Assembly: GCF_000698145.1 (NCBI RefSeq)
Contig: NZ_BAXB01000001.1
Coordinates: 62,001 to 126,000, forward strand
Origin: Geomicrobium sp. JCM 19039
Lineage (GTDB): Bacteria; Bacillota; Bacilli; Bacillales; Marinococcaceae
Direction: 5' to 3'
DNA length: 64,000 bases
In this document: positions 1 through 9,456 of the stretch, piece by piece
How positions within the stretch are numbered: position 1 is the first letter of the stretch
How the letters are laid out: each line of letters opens with the position of its first letter
Notes under the pieces: model-generated
Told to the model about the DNA's origin: nothing
Database searches by the model: none
The model's input: only the letters and a program-made list of their open reading frames with translations
Program-made: the position numbers and the translations under genes

Positions 1-396
1 GTTAGTGACAAACTCTTTCATGGCAATCGTTTCATTATCCTTTGTATCATCGCAATCATTTCAGCAGGCTGTGCGCTCGTTATGGGAGTGTTGCCTGCAG
101 AACCTCCAGTTATATTGCTCGTTACTACAGTTATCCTATTTGGCTTTTCAATCGCAGGCTATAACGGCATCTGGCTCAATGCTGCAACCGAAGTTGTGCC
201 GAAAGAACAAAGCGGCTTAGCGAGCGGGTTTACGACGAGCTTCGGAGCTTGGGGAGTGATCCTTGGTCCACCACTATTCGGACTCATCACCGATGTGACC
301 GGCAGTTTCCAAGTCGCTTGGTTCACATTAGCCACACTTATGGCGATCGTGTCCATCTTATTTTTCGTTTTACATTATCAAATGAGGAGGAGTTAA
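1..396 (+). CDS. MFS transporter, C-terminal part
   Basis: The reading frame is open from the first base of the window, so the 5' part of the gene lies outside. The visible 131 residues hold about four hydrophobic membrane segments. A short glycine-rich stretch (SGLASGFTTSFGAWGVILGP, residues 69-88) resembles transmembrane segment 11 and its preceding loop in major facilitator superfamily exporters, where it lets the carrier sense the proton gradient. The protein ends in a short basic tail (QMRRS). The substrate cannot be read from this fragment. The next gene starts 3 bases downstream with its own AGGAGG site, so the two are probably cotranscribed. Confidence 0.75.
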   Translation, partial: VSDKLFHGNRFIILCIIAIISAGCALVMGVLPAEPPVILLVTTVILFGFSIAGYNGIWLNAATEVVPKEQSGLASGFTTSFGAWGVILGPPLFGLITDVTGSFQVAWFTLATLMAIVSILFFVLHYQMRRS

Positions 397-399
397 ATT

Positions 400-777
400 A
401 TGCGACATGTGTATAGTGTAGGAGTACTCGTTCTCATCATCATTTTCTTCGCTGTGTACACCGAAATCTTAGCTTCCGTAAGAGAGCAATCAGAAATAAG
501 CTTTGATGTGGTCGCACTCATTACAACAGCATCGATTTTACAACTGTTCGTAGGCGTCTTCTTAAGTCTGATCTTTATCGACGTTCGAAAGTTCAAAATC
601 CGTCTATTTTCTTACATCGCCTGGTTTGGGGCGCTCGTCTTTATTGCCATTTACCTCATGCCCTATGTCGGATTTTTGCCTAACAGCACTTATTTTCACG
701 TAGAAGGCACATCGGCATTTCTTCTCGTTGCGAGCGGCCTGCTCATTATGGCAGGATTCTTTCAAAATCGGGAGTAG
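400..777 (+). CDS. small four-helix membrane protein, unknown function
   Basis: This 125-residue protein is mostly hydrophobic. I see about four membrane segments (near residues 5-22, 38-58, 70-88 and 102-120) joined by short charged loops. A strong ribosome binding site (aggagg) sits just before the ATG, inside the end of the MFS gene, and suggests translational coupling. I recognise no family. The position next to a transporter fits an accessory role, but that is only inference from location. Confidence 0.6.
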   Translation: MRHVYSVGVLVLIIIFFAVYTEILASVREQSEISFDVVALITTASILQLFVGVFLSLIFIDVRKFKIRLFSYIAWFGALVFIAIYLMPYVGFLPNSTYFHVEGTSAFLLVASGLLIMAGFFQNRE

Positions 778-813
778 GGAGAAGATGGAAGTGATAAGGG
801 AGAGGGGTTTAGT

Positions 814-1392
814 ATGAAGAAAACGACGAGATATCTTAACGATATTGTACAATCTCAAGTCATTGCAGCGATCAGCTCAGAGGATAAACTTGACGTTGCG
901 ATCAGAAGTGAGTCGAATGTGGCGTTTCTACTCACTGGAGATATTATGGTGTTGCCATCTTATGTGGAACGTCTAAAGAGCACGGGAATGCATGTGTTTG
1001 TGCACTTAGATTTTATAGACGGACTTGCAAACGATAAAAGTGCGATTGATTATATTGCGAAACAAGTAAAACCAACAGGTATCATAACGACAAAAAGCTT
1101 TCTCATAAAGCTTGCAAAAAAGCAAAACCTTTTAACGATACAAAGACTTTTCATTATTGATCGCAATGCCGTACAAAAAGGAATTACAATGACCAAGGAC
1201 TCTCAACCTGATGCGATTGAAGTGTTGCCAGGAATTATCCCCAAGGTAATTCATCAATTTTTGGAATCTAGTAAACTTCCGATCATTGCAGGTGGTCTCG
1301 TTGACCGTGAACAGGAAGTTCACGAAGCGCTTGAAGCAGGTGTTCTAGCGGTATCAACTGGAGAAGCAGATTTGTGGAATTTAGGTGTTTAA
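814..1392 (+). CDS. glpP: glycerol-3-phosphate responsive antiterminator GlpP
   Basis: The 192-residue protein matches the length and layout of the GlpP family. It is a TIM-barrel-like protein with the typical start (sites for antitermination such as VAFLLTGDI, residues 35-43), the stretch HVFVHLDFIDGLANDK (residues 56-71) and the C-terminal phosphate-type loop region IAGGLVDREQEV (residues 159-170). In B. subtilis GlpP binds glycerol-3-phosphate and then the leader RNA of glp genes, stopping termination. Here no glpFKD genes follow. Instead a 250-base leader with a terminator-like hairpin precedes an ABC importer operon, which makes that operon the obvious candidate target. The gene is intact and has an agagagggg site 5-6 bases before the ATG. 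Confidence 0.88.
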   Translation: MKKTTRYLNDIVQSQVIAAISSEDKLDVAIRSESNVAFLLTGDIMVLPSYVERLKSTGMHVFVHLDFIDGLANDKSAIDYIAKQVKPTGIITTKSFLIKLAKKQNLLTIQRLFIIDRNAVQKGITMTKDSQPDAIEVLPGIIPKVIHQFLESSKLPIIAGGLVDREQEVHEALEAGVLAVSTGEADLWNLGV

Positions 1393-1441
1393 CATCATAG
1401 AGAGGCGAAACTTGCAGTTAATAATATAAAATAATTGAATA

Positions 1442-1479
1442 TTGACGGAATTGTAAAGGTATTATAAACTGTTTAATAC
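1442..1479 (+). promoter_or_regulatory. candidate promoter for the ABC importer operon
   Basis: Two overlapping sigma-A-like arrangements are visible: TTGACG (1442-1447) with TATAAA (1463-1468, spacer only 15), and TTGTAA (1451-1456) with TAATAC (1474-1479, spacer 17). The second has the better spacing. Either would place the start of transcription shortly upstream of the leader hairpin at 1539. This is a weak prediction. Confidence 0.3.
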
Positions 1480-1538
1480 GATGAAAGTGTAAGGGCTTTC
1501 ATATACGACAATAGAATATAGGGAAGAGATAATAAATG

Positions 1539-1605
1539 AGACGACCCTAACAAACATGCAAGGCGGAGAGCCTTTCTGTTTGTTGTGGTCGTCTTTCTTT
1601 ATTTC
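1539..1605 (+). terminator. leader terminator hairpin, possible GlpP target
   Basis: Arms AGACGACC (1539-1546) and GGTCGTCT (1587-1594) are perfectly complementary. They enclose further pairing (ACAAACA with TGTTTGT, and AAGGC with GCCTT), and a T-rich tail (TTCTTTATTTC) follows. The hairpin lies in the untranslated leader between glpP and the TTG start of the lipoprotein at 1640. A terminator in front of an operon and right behind a gene for an antiterminator is the arrangement seen for glpD and glpT in B. subtilis. Whether GlpP acts here is inference. Confidence 0.6.
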
Positions 1606-1639
1606 TTTTGTCGAAAATTCTATACGAGGGGGAAGTGCA

Positions 1640-2658
1640 TTGAAACAGTTGAAGAGTTCGATGTTTATAACAGGAGTGAGTTCGCTTTTTATTTTATCTG
1701 CGTGTGGTGATGGCAGCGGCGGCGATGATGTAGGAACGATCACATTGTATTCTCCAGAAACTCCTGATATGTCGGCGGAATTGGCAGAAGCGTTTGAAGC
1801 TGAGTATGGAGGAACGGTAAATGTTGAATATGCAGGAACAAACGTCCTCGTAAATCAAATGCTTGCAGAAAGTGATAATCCACAAGCGGATGTCTGGTAC
1901 GGCGGTGGAGGATTTATGCCATTCGAGTCTGCGATAGACATGGGCATATTAGAAGCCTATCAACCTGAAGCCGCTAGCGATTGGGAAGTTTACGAGAATG
2001 ATATTAAAATGAGGCAGGAAGATTGGATGTATACAGGCATTGAATTGTTTGCGCTAGGTTTTGCATACAACCCTGATTTGGTTTCAGAAGATGAATTGCC
2101 ACAAACGTGGGAAGACCTTCTCGACCCACGCTGGGAAGGGGAGTTGCAAATGCCGAACCCAGCAGCATCCGGAACAGCGACACTCCTTGTATTGAGTCAA
2201 TTGCTAGAGATGGGTGAGGAAGAGGGATGGGCATACTTTGACGAACTTGTTCAACAGATGAGTGCCATGCCAGACTCAGGTTTAGCGCCAACCAAGCAGC
2301 TGCCTCAGGTGAAGCTTCTATTGGCATTGGCTTTGATTTCATGGCGTACCAAATGAAAGATCGTGGAGAATCAATTGATTTCCACGTTCCTGAGTCCACA
2401 CCGGTACTTGTGAACCCAGCTTCACTTATAGCAGGTGGTCCAAACCCTGAAGGCGGAGAGTTATTTATTGAGTTTCTGTTGTCCGAAGAAGGTCAGCAGA
2501 TCAAAGCAGATTGGGGTCACATCCCTCTACATCCAGATGTAGAGTCACAAACCCCATTAAATGCGGAAGTGCTGGAAGACCACGCCATGGAACTCGATGT
2601 TGACTGGGTGATTGAAAATTATGATGAAGCGAGAAATGAATGGCAACAGAGATACTAG
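1640..2658 (+). pseudogene. ABC transporter substrate-binding lipoprotein (AfuA/PotD-like), frameshifted
   Basis: The start is taken as TTG at 1640, 8 bases after a GAGGGGG site. It gives a lipoprotein signal with lipobox LSAC, followed by an acidic linker. The body has the pattern of binding proteins for iron or 2-aminoethylphosphonate-type importers (LYSPETPDMSAELAEAFE; GTNVLVNQML; DVWYGGGG). Near 2293 the frame slips: adding one A in the CCAAG stretch restores a continuous protein of about 339 residues that runs through ASIGIGFDFMAYQM to the stop at 2656-2658. The ligand is unknown. Position behind glpP and before a HAD phosphatase suggests a phosphorylated solute. The break is probably a sequencing error, since the whole family core is intact. 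Confidence 0.8.
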
Positions 2659-2679
2659 AGTGAAAGAGAGTGGATAACA

Positions 2680-3788
2680 ATGGGGTCTGTAACTGTAAAA
2701 GGTCTTGTGAAGCAATACAATGATGTTCCAGCACTAAAAGGTGTAGACCTAGACATTCAAGAAGGAGAGTTTTATGCTCTCCTTGGCCCTTCGGGGTGTG
2801 GTAAAACAACGACAATGCGCTGTATTGCTGGATTTGAAGATATAACAGAAGGAGATATTTTTATCGGAGACAAGCGTGTGAACGATGTGGCTGCCAACCG
2901 TCGGAATTGCGGAATGGTTTTTCAAAGTTATGCGCTATTTCCTCATTACAATGTGTTTGAGAATGTTGCCTATAGTTTGACGGTAAGAGACCTGTACAAA
3001 GGGTCGGTTGGTAATCGTGTGAAGAGCTTCGGAAGGTTGATGAGTAAGAAATTTGGAAAACAACTCAAGATATTCATGAGAAAGTTATGGAAGCTTTAAA
3101 AACTGTAGAACTAGAAGACTATGCGAATAGAGGCGTTGGCGAATTATCTGGAGGTCAGCAACAACGAGTCGCATTAGCCAGAGCGCTCGTCATGGAGCCT
3201 GCAGTCCTGCTCATGGACGAGCCTCTATCGAATTTAGACAAGAAATTACGCAATACAATGAGAACAACCATTCGAAAAATTCAGCAAGAAGTAGGAATCA
3301 CTACTATATTTGTTACGCACGACCAAGAAGAAGCGATGAGTATGGCCGATCGTATTGCCGTCATGAAAGATGGAGAAATCATCCAGCAGGCTAGTCCAAC
3401 AGAACTTTATGGCAAACCGTTAACGCCATTTGTTGCAGATTTTGTTGGCTCTTCGAACATCTATGACGCTGTTCAAGTCGAGGGTCAGAAACTAAAAGTA
3501 AATGATGATTTTATTGTGCAAACAAGCTTTCCAGTTACAAAGAAGGAATCGAAGCTGCTCATTCGTCCTGAAGGAGTCGAACTATTACAAAAACCGAATA
3601 GGGAACAGAATATCCTTAAAGGGAATGTGACGATGAGTACGTATTTTGGGCCCAGTGTACGCTACGATGTTAATGTTGGCGGCTCAAACATTGTCGTTGA
3701 ACAAGATTTTCAACCTGGACTTGCTGTCTTTGAACAAGGTGCACACGTGTACTTACACATTCCAGAGGAGAGGGTGTTGCTCTTATGA
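2680..3788 (+). pseudogene. ABC transporter ATP-binding protein (PotA/FbpC type), frameshifted
   Basis: The ATPase hydrolyses ATP on the cytoplasmic side of the importer. Visible motifs: Walker A GPSGCGKTTT (about residue 36), Q-loop VFQSYALFPH, signature LSGGQQQR, Walker B VLLMDEPLSNLD and the H-loop VTHDQEEA. A C-terminal TOBE-like beta domain follows (about residues 240-369), as in spermidine, iron and phosphonate importers. The frame slips near 3057-3060, in an AAAA run; one more A restores a 369-residue protein reading GKTTQDIHEKVMEAL. Between the Q-loop and the signature there is an unusually long basic insert (about 20 residues, near 2995-3055). The stop overlaps the permease start as ATGA. 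Confidence 0.82.
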
Positions 3789-5534
3789 GTTCCCAACTAG
3801 GGACGCAACCTCCCACGAAGAAAAGGAAAGTCAAGAGCAGCAAAGGCTTTGATAGTTTAAAGTTATTAAAGTGGGCTGTTGTTGTTTTTTTCTTTTTGTT
3901 TCTCGTCCTACCTTTATTATCTGTCTTTATTGTGAGTTTTACAGGTGAACCAGTAAACATTCTAGGTTCCTTTGTAAATCCAGAGATTTTGTCTACGAAT
4001 CTTGAACGACTTTCTAACGCCTCTCTTGAACATTATCGAGATTTATTTACGGGCGGGAATGTGTACCTCTCTGCCCTTAATAATAGTCTTCTATTATCAA
4101 TATTCGTGTCCGTTATTGTGATTGCGATGTGTTTTCCTATTGCCTATGCATTTGCTAGAACGGCCATGCCGTTTAAGAAAACGTTGGCGGCATTATGCAC
4201 CATGCCAATCATCGTACCCACATTCATTTCGGCAGCAGGTTTTATAATTATGTTTGGTCGTACGGGTTGGGTCACAACGATCTACAACTCCATTCTAGGG
4301 ACTGAAGGAAGTATCTTTAATGTCTATTCAATGACAGGCATTGTCCTCGTGCAAGTCTTTTTCTTTTTTCCGTTTGCTCTTTGGCCAATGGTTGCGGCAT
4401 TTAAGATCGCGGATTTATCACTCGAGGAAGCGTCTCGTAATTTAGGAGCCAAAAGTTGGTCAACGATGTTATTTGTGACGTTGCCATTGGCCCTACCCGG
4501 AATGATTTCGAGTGCTTTGCTCATCTTTACGGTAAGTTTTTCTGATTTTGGAACACCGATTATTTTGGCCCTGATGGTCTAAACCTAATCGTTGTTGAAG
4601 CATATCGTGAAATATCGGGTTTCTTTAACTGGGCCGGGGCATCGATATTAACAGTCATTATGGTGATGGTAGCTGCAATATTCTTCTGGTTGCAACGCCT
4701 CGCTACAAAGGGAAAAGATTATGGAACGGTGTCTGGGAAGCCAAAGTCAGTAAAACTAAATGCTAACCGAGCAGTGACGACGTCATTGTTTGTTTTCACA
4801 AGCCTCGTCGTTTTGCTTCCTGTCCTCACTGTCTTATCAGTATTCATGCAATCTATTGCAACAACGTGGGGCGCAGATTTGCTGCCGAGGGGATTCACTT
4901 TAGAGCATTATCAAACCATTTTCACACGTTCAACCGATAACATTATGAATAGTATTATTTTAGCTGGAGGCGCACTCGTCATTAGCGTCATCGTAGCAAC
5001 ATTAGTGTCTTATTTCGTTGTCAGACAAAATGCGACTAAGCTTGACTTTATTGCTTCCATCCCATTAGTTGTACCAGGCATTGCTTTAGGGATTGCCTTT
5101 ATTCAAACATTCAACACTGCTCCACTGCAGTTAACGGGCACGGCGTTTATTCTAATTGTCGCGTATGCTATTCGAAGAATGCCTTATATGATTCGTTCAA
5201 CGATGGGCAGTATGATGGCAATTCGCTCAGATATAGAAGAAGCTCAGTGAACTTAGGTGCTTCGAGGTTACTCACCCTTACGACCATTGTCGGGCCTCTG
5301 ATGTTGCCAGGAATTGCAGCAGGCTCTATTTTAGTTTTTGTCACCGTTATAAAAGAAACAAGTGTAACGATTTTATTAGCACCATCTGACTGGGCACCAA
5401 TGAGCTTGATGGTGTTTCAAAATATTCTACGTGGGCAGATGTATACCGCTTCAGCGATGGCGATTCTCATCATTGTCGTTGTACTCGTGTTGCAGATGCT
5501 TGCCAATCGAGTAACGAAGAATTCACTTTATTAA
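3785..5534 (+). pseudogene. fused ABC permease (AfuB/PhnV-like), two frameshifts
   Basis: Once repaired this is a 583-residue permease with two homologous halves of about six membrane helices each, like the iron and phosphonate importer permeases. Each half carries an EAA-type loop that docks the ATPase (DLSLEEASRNLGAKSWSTM and DIEEA.VNLGASRLLTL). The first slip is near 4570, where GGCCC should probably be GGGCCC (LGPDGLNLIVVEAYREI). The second is near 5247, where GCTCAG should probably be GCTTCAG (EEASVNLGAS). The start ATG overlaps the ATPase stop by 4 bases. One permease polypeptide per complex fits the single binding protein and single ATPase of the operon. Confidence 0.8.
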
Positions 5535-5549
5535 TCAGGAGTGAAGCTT

Positions 5550-6323
5550 GTGCAAAGGGGATATGTATTTGATCTAGATGGGACCATCTATTTAGGAAAT
5601 CAGTTAATTAATGGCGCTGAGGAAGCCATTCGCCATATTAAAGATCGAGGAGACAAAGTCATTTATTTATCAAATAATCCTTTATATTCTCGTACAGATT
5701 TTCAAAAAAAGCTGAAGCATTTCAACATTGACGTGACGATTGACGAAATCTACAACTCAAACTATATATTAGCATCTCACTTAAAACAAAGGATGAGAAG
5801 TGGAGAAAAAGCATGGGTGATCGGGGAATGGCCGTTGTATGAGGAACTGCAAAGCCAGCAAATTGAGATCACTCACAACCCATTACTTGCCGATGTTGTT
5901 ATCGTTTCTTGGGATCGGGATTTTACGTATAAGAAGTTGCACCAAGCCTATCAGGCATGGGAGAGAGGTGCAGTGTTTATCGCGACGAATCCAGACCGGA
6001 CGTGTCCTACCGAAACAGGGCCTATACCAGACTGTGGAGCAATTATTGGTGCTATTGAAGGAGCGACTGGTGCGAAGATTGAAGAGGTTGCTGGAAAGCC
6101 GTCTGCGATTGCTGCGGAAGTGATTCAAGAAGCCTTAAATCTTCCTGCATCTGCTTGTTTTATGGTAGGGGACCGTCTAGAAACAGACATTCTCATGGCG
6201 AATACATCAAAGTGGAATAGTGTGCTCGTTCTTACAGGTGTTACGACTAAAAAAGCAGCAGAGAACCATCCTATTATACCCACCACAATTTTGGATAGCG
6301 TAAAAGAGCTACCCTATATGTAA
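5550..6323 (+). CDS. HAD-IIA family phosphatase (NagD/AraL-like)
   Basis: The 257-residue enzyme shows HAD motif I VFDLDGTIYLG (nucleophile Asp), a motif II region IYLSNNP, an IIA-type cap domain, and motif IV VGDRLETDI. Members of this class remove phosphate from small metabolites such as sugar phosphates, glycerol-3-phosphate or phosphoglycolate; the substrate here is unknown. The GTG at 5550 is preferred because an AGGAG lies 8 bases upstream; a GTG at 5541 overlaps that site. It follows the permease by 15 bases and is the last gene of the ABC operon. Import followed by dephosphorylation of an organophosphate is the simplest reading, and fits GlpP control. Confidence 0.82.
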   Translation: MQRGYVFDLDGTIYLGNQLINGAEEAIRHIKDRGDKVIYLSNNPLYSRTDFQKKLKHFNIDVTIDEIYNSNYILASHLKQRMRSGEKAWVIGEWPLYEELQSQQIEITHNPLLADVVIVSWDRDFTYKKLHQAYQAWERGAVFIATNPDRTCPTETGPIPDCGAIIGAIEGATGAKIEEVAGKPSAIAAEVIQEALNLPASACFMVGDRLETDILMANTSKWNSVLVLTGVTTKKAAENHPIIPTTILDSVKELPYM

Positions 6324-6410
6324 AGTGTAACTGAAGGTATTTTTCAGAAGAGAACAGGTGTAAAACTACCCTCATTGTGGTATATGAACAATAATTGAGG
6401 AGTGGTTGAG

Positions 6411-7082
6411 TTGAGCAAATATTCGATTAAAGAATTCATTGAACAGACAGAGCAAGAGAATGAAAGCGATGACTATTTTCAACTGGAAACGCCGAGAATC
6501 TTGGAAGTGAACTTGGAAGAAATGGTGTGGGCGAAGCTTGGATCAATGGTGTCGTACAACGGTTCCATTAAGTTTGAGCGTGAACGCATGATGGAGCACG
6601 GCACAAGTCGAATGTTTAAAAAAGCATTTACGAGCGAAGGCGGCACGCTCATGAAAGCGACAGGTCAGGGGCAGTTGTACCTTGCCGACAAAGGAAAACG
6701 CGTGACTATATTAGAACTCAAGGACGACACGATTGCTGTCAATAGCAATGACTTGCTAGCGTTTGAGCCTTCAGTAGAGTGGGACATCAAAATGATGCGC
6801 CGGGTTGCAGGTATGATGTCGAATGGGCTCTTTTATGTCGTTTTACAAGGTAGCGGGCTCGTTGCGATTACCTCTCATTACGAACCACTCACAATCCGTG
6901 TGAACGAAGATAAACCAATCATGACTGACCCGAGCACAACTGTCGCCTGGTCCGGTCACTTAGAACCAGACATACGTACCGATATTAACTTCAGAACGTT
7001 CATCGGTCGCGGTAGTGGCGAATCGTTCCAGATGGAATTTAAAGGGGACGGGTTCGTGATCGTTCAATCAGCGGAAGAATAA
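6411..7082 (+). CDS. AIM24 family protein
   Basis: The protein of 223 residues is a beta-rich AIM24 (DUF124) family member. Typical pieces are VWAKLGSMVSYNGSIKFER near the N-terminus, AFTSEGGTLMKATGQGQLYLAD in the middle and LFYVVLQGSGLVAITSHYEPL later. In mitochondria the namesake protein shapes the inner membrane; the bacterial role is not established. The TTG at 6411 has a GAGGAG site 8-10 bases upstream and is preferred over a GTG at 6402 that would sit on top of it. The gene stands alone and is followed by a terminator. Confidence 0.75.
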   Translation: MSKYSIKEFIEQTEQENESDDYFQLETPRILEVNLEEMVWAKLGSMVSYNGSIKFERERMMEHGTSRMFKKAFTSEGGTLMKATGQGQLYLADKGKRVTILELKDDTIAVNSNDLLAFEPSVEWDIKMMRRVAGMMSNGLFYVVLQGSGLVAITSHYEPLTIRVNEDKPIMTDPSTTVAWSGHLEPDIRTDINFRTFIGRGSGESFQMEFKGDGFVIVQSAEE

Positions 7083-7091
7083 CTGAGAAGA

Positions 7092-7121
7092 GGCGTTGTC
7101 GAAATGGACAGCGTCTTTTTT
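7092..7121 (+). terminator. terminator after the AIM24 gene
   Basis: A 9-base stem GGCGTTGTC / GACAGCGTC, with two G-T pairs and a 6-base loop, is followed directly by six T residues. It starts 9 bases after the stop codon. Confidence 0.8.
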
Positions 7122-7626
7122 GTATATGGAGAGGTGTTCGGTCACTAGATTGTGATGTTCTTCGCCGCATATTTGCACATGTGACGTGAGACCTCTCAAT
7201 GCTTCATAAACGAATTTTTGAGACGATTGACCGAGCAAAAGTCATCAATCTTGATCTAAATGATCACATAAACTTTGCGAATGGTCACTAAAAATAATAA
7301 ATGTGACAGTTTCCACCTTAAAGCACCCTGTATGAAAGGGGAGATGTGTCACTTAAAAGAGCGACTCTCTTGCTCCCCAGAAGAATCCCCAGAAACATCC
7401 GGTTCAAGCTTTCCCGCAAAACCATGACAATTTGAACCCATCGGTGCCGACATTGTGTTGGCGTTTCGCGCATCGAAAGCAGTTTCGATTCCCCGGTACG
7501 ATGCGAGCATAGATCTGCTCCTTGACCATGCTGAAACGTCATCCTTTCGTCATGGTTCATGCATTGAACATTGAGTTGTGGACGTGTAGTCTTTAAATTA
7601 AGAATAATGAAACGGGGTGTGCGTGG
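7122..7626. other. gene-free stretch before ccdA
   Basis: About 500 bases without a supported gene. Open frames on the minus strand here have no ribosome binding site and run antisense through ccdA. The stretch holds several CAC/GTG-rich half-sites (for example cacatgtgacgtgag near 7178 and aatgtgacag near 7299), but I see no clear promoter or RNA. Confidence 0.5.
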
Positions 7627-8356
7627 ATGGATGAGATTACATTCGGGTTGGCGGGGCTGGCGTTTGTGGCGGGTTTGGTTTCTTTTTTTCTCGCCGTGTA
7701 TTTTTCCACTTGTGCCCGCGTACATTGCCCAGTTGACGGGCGGTACGATTGCGGATGGTGCTGTACATACGGATCGACGTACGATCATGGTTCGAAGTTC
7801 TGGATTTATTATGGGCTTTACCGTCATTTTTTTGTTGCTCGGAGCGTCTACGACGTTCATTGGCCAAGGTTTCTCAATGTATTCAGGGGTGTTGGAGCAG
7901 ATCGGTGGTATTTTGATTATTATTTTCGGGTTGCAGATGACAGGCATCATTTCTATTCGTGCGTTGTTTACGGAAAAGCGGATTAGGAAACCGAAACGTT
8001 CATCTAGCTTTCTCGGTTCATTTGGATTTGGGCTTGTGTTTGCGTCGGGGTGGACGCCATGTGTCGGCATTGTTCTCGCGTCGGTGCTAAGTATTGCTTC
8101 TAGTCAGTTAGCGGGTGAGGTGGCGGCAGGCATGGGCATGTTGTTGCTCTATTCAATGGGGCTAGGCATTCCGTTTATCGTTGTGTCCCTCGTCTTCTCG
8201 CAATCGATTAATCGGTTAAGCAGCATGAATCGCTGGTTACCTGGCATTCAAAAAGTGAGCGGCGGCCTACTTGTAGTGCTAGGTGTGTTATTGTTTACCG
8301 GACAATTCCAACATCTATCCAACTTCCTCGCACGCATTTCACCAGGTTGGTTATAA
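7627..8356 (+). pseudogene. cytochrome c biogenesis protein CcdA family, frameshifted
   Basis: CcdA proteins carry electrons across the membrane from cytoplasmic thioredoxin to extracytoplasmic thiol partners. The protein has six membrane segments and the two redox cysteines in conserved settings: SPCIFPLVPAY near the N-terminus and SGWTPCVG at the start of the second half. The frame starting at ATG 7627 is broken at 7683-7689, where a run of seven T should be six; removing one T gives an intact 242-residue protein. This is the only frameshift in the window that needs a base removed. A 57-residue membrane protein follows 19 bases later. No thioredoxin-like or ResB partner is nearby. Confidence 0.82.
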
Positions 8357-8375
8357 ATTGTAAATTGGAGGTTTT

Positions 8376-8549
8376 ATGATGTTTTCAAACAACCGTGCGA
8401 TCGAGATTATCGTCATGATTGCGCTTGCCATCGTGGCACTTTTCACGGCTGAGTTTGTGACGTTTATTATGCTCGGACTCATTCTACTGAAGCTACACGA
8501 CATGCACAAGACAATGGAAAAATCCCAAGAGAATCCTCCTCCGTCCTAA
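8376..8549 (+). CDS. small single-span membrane protein (57 aa)
   Basis: The gene starts with two ATG codons (8376 and 8379) 4-8 bases after a GGAGG site. It encodes about 57 residues: a short N-terminus, one or two tightly packed hydrophobic segments (residues 9-39), then a charged, proline-rich tail ending QENPPPS. It follows ccdA by 19 bases and probably shares its transcript. The family is unknown; the frame, site and codon use look like a real gene. Confidence 0.6.
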   Translation: MMFSNNRAIEIIVMIALAIVALFTAEFVTFIMLGLILLKLHDMHKTMEKSQENPPPS

Positions 8550-8601
8550 ATGTGTTCGATGTTATACTAGAGGTATTGAACAGAACGGACGTGGTACACG
8601 G

Positions 8602-9456
8602 ATGCGATCAGTTGAACAGATGATGAACATGATTATACAGGTGGCTGAAGAGGATTCAGGCATTCGAGCGGTCGGGATGAACGGTTCGAGGACGAACCCG
8701 AACGCGCCAACCGATCAATTTCAAGACTATGATATCGTCTACTTTGTCACGGATATGAGCACGTATACGAAGCATCACGATTGGCTTCATGTATTTGGTG
8801 AGCGCCTCATTATGCAGACGCCTGAAGATATGGAGCTATACCCCCCAGAGCTTGGGGGGCGTTATTCGTTTCTCATGCTATTTACAGATGGAACGAGAAT
8901 TGATTTGACGATCGCCCCCGCCTCGGAATTGGAAGCGTATGTGGATGAGGACACGCTAACCGTCATGCTCCTCGATAAAGATGAGCGTATCGGTACGCTT
9001 CCTCCTCCATCAGAGCGGATGTACTGGGTCACACCCCCAACTGTGCGCTCTTACGGTGACTGTTGCAATGAGTTTTATTGGTTAAGTACGTATGTGGCGA
9101 AGGGGCTTTGGCGTGATGAGATTCTCTATGCCCACGATCACTTGCATAAGCTACGGGACGTGTTGATGCAAATGCTCGTGTGGCGAATCGGCCATGATTA
9201 TGCGTATCGAGTGAACATCGGAAAAAGTGGAAAATACATCCAACAGTATGCCGATGAAGAAGAATGGGCAGGACTCGTCGAAACGTATGCTACGGGTGAA
9301 AAAGCGGATGTGTGGCGCGCGCTGGAGCGAAGTTTCGCTTTATTTAGCGCACTATCGGACAAGGTAGCGAAACAAAATCATTATCCGCGTCACACCGATG
9401 AAGGTGAACGTGTCGAGGCGTATGTAAGGAGGGGTAACCGTGGATTTCTTCGCTAG
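8602..9456 (+). CDS. aadK: aminoglycoside 6-adenylyltransferase (ANT(6)/AadK)
   Basis: The 284-residue protein belongs to the streptomycin adenylyltransferase family, which transfers AMP from ATP to an aminoglycoside. The nucleotidyltransferase core is clear: GMNGSRTNPNAP (residues 24-35) carries the GSR nucleotide loop, and the metal-binding acid pair is in DYDIVYFV (residues 42-49), with a third acid in RIDLTIAP. The C-terminal helical domain contains a family-type aromatic stretch (YGDCCNEFYWLSTYVAKGLWR). Chromosomal aadK copies are common in Bacillus, so this is likely an intrinsic gene. It overlaps the next gene by 17 bases. Confidence 0.88.
   Translation: MRSVEQMMNMIIQVAEEDSGIRAVGMNGSRTNPNAPTDQFQDYDIVYFVTDMSTYTKHHDWLHVFGERLIMQTPEDMELYPPELGGRYSFLMLFTDGTRIDLTIAPASELEAYVDEDTLTVMLLDKDERIGTLPPPSERMYWVTPPTVRSYGDCCNEFYWLSTYVAKGLWRDEILYAHDHLHKLRDVLMQMLVWRIGHDYAYRVNIGKSGKYIQQYADEEEWAGLVETYATGEKADVWRALERSFALFSALSDKVAKQNHYPRHTDEGERVEAYVRRGNRGFLR

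Noticed and set aside
2290-5250. Programmed frameshifting in the ABC importer operon
   Set aside because: No slippery heptamer with stimulatory structure at the breaks, and four similar breaks in one operon, plus others across unrelated genes, fit a technical cause better.
7318-8070. 250-codon open frame on the minus strand over ccdA
   Set aside because: It lies antisense to a clear CcdA gene, has no binding site and shows no membrane or domain pattern of its own.
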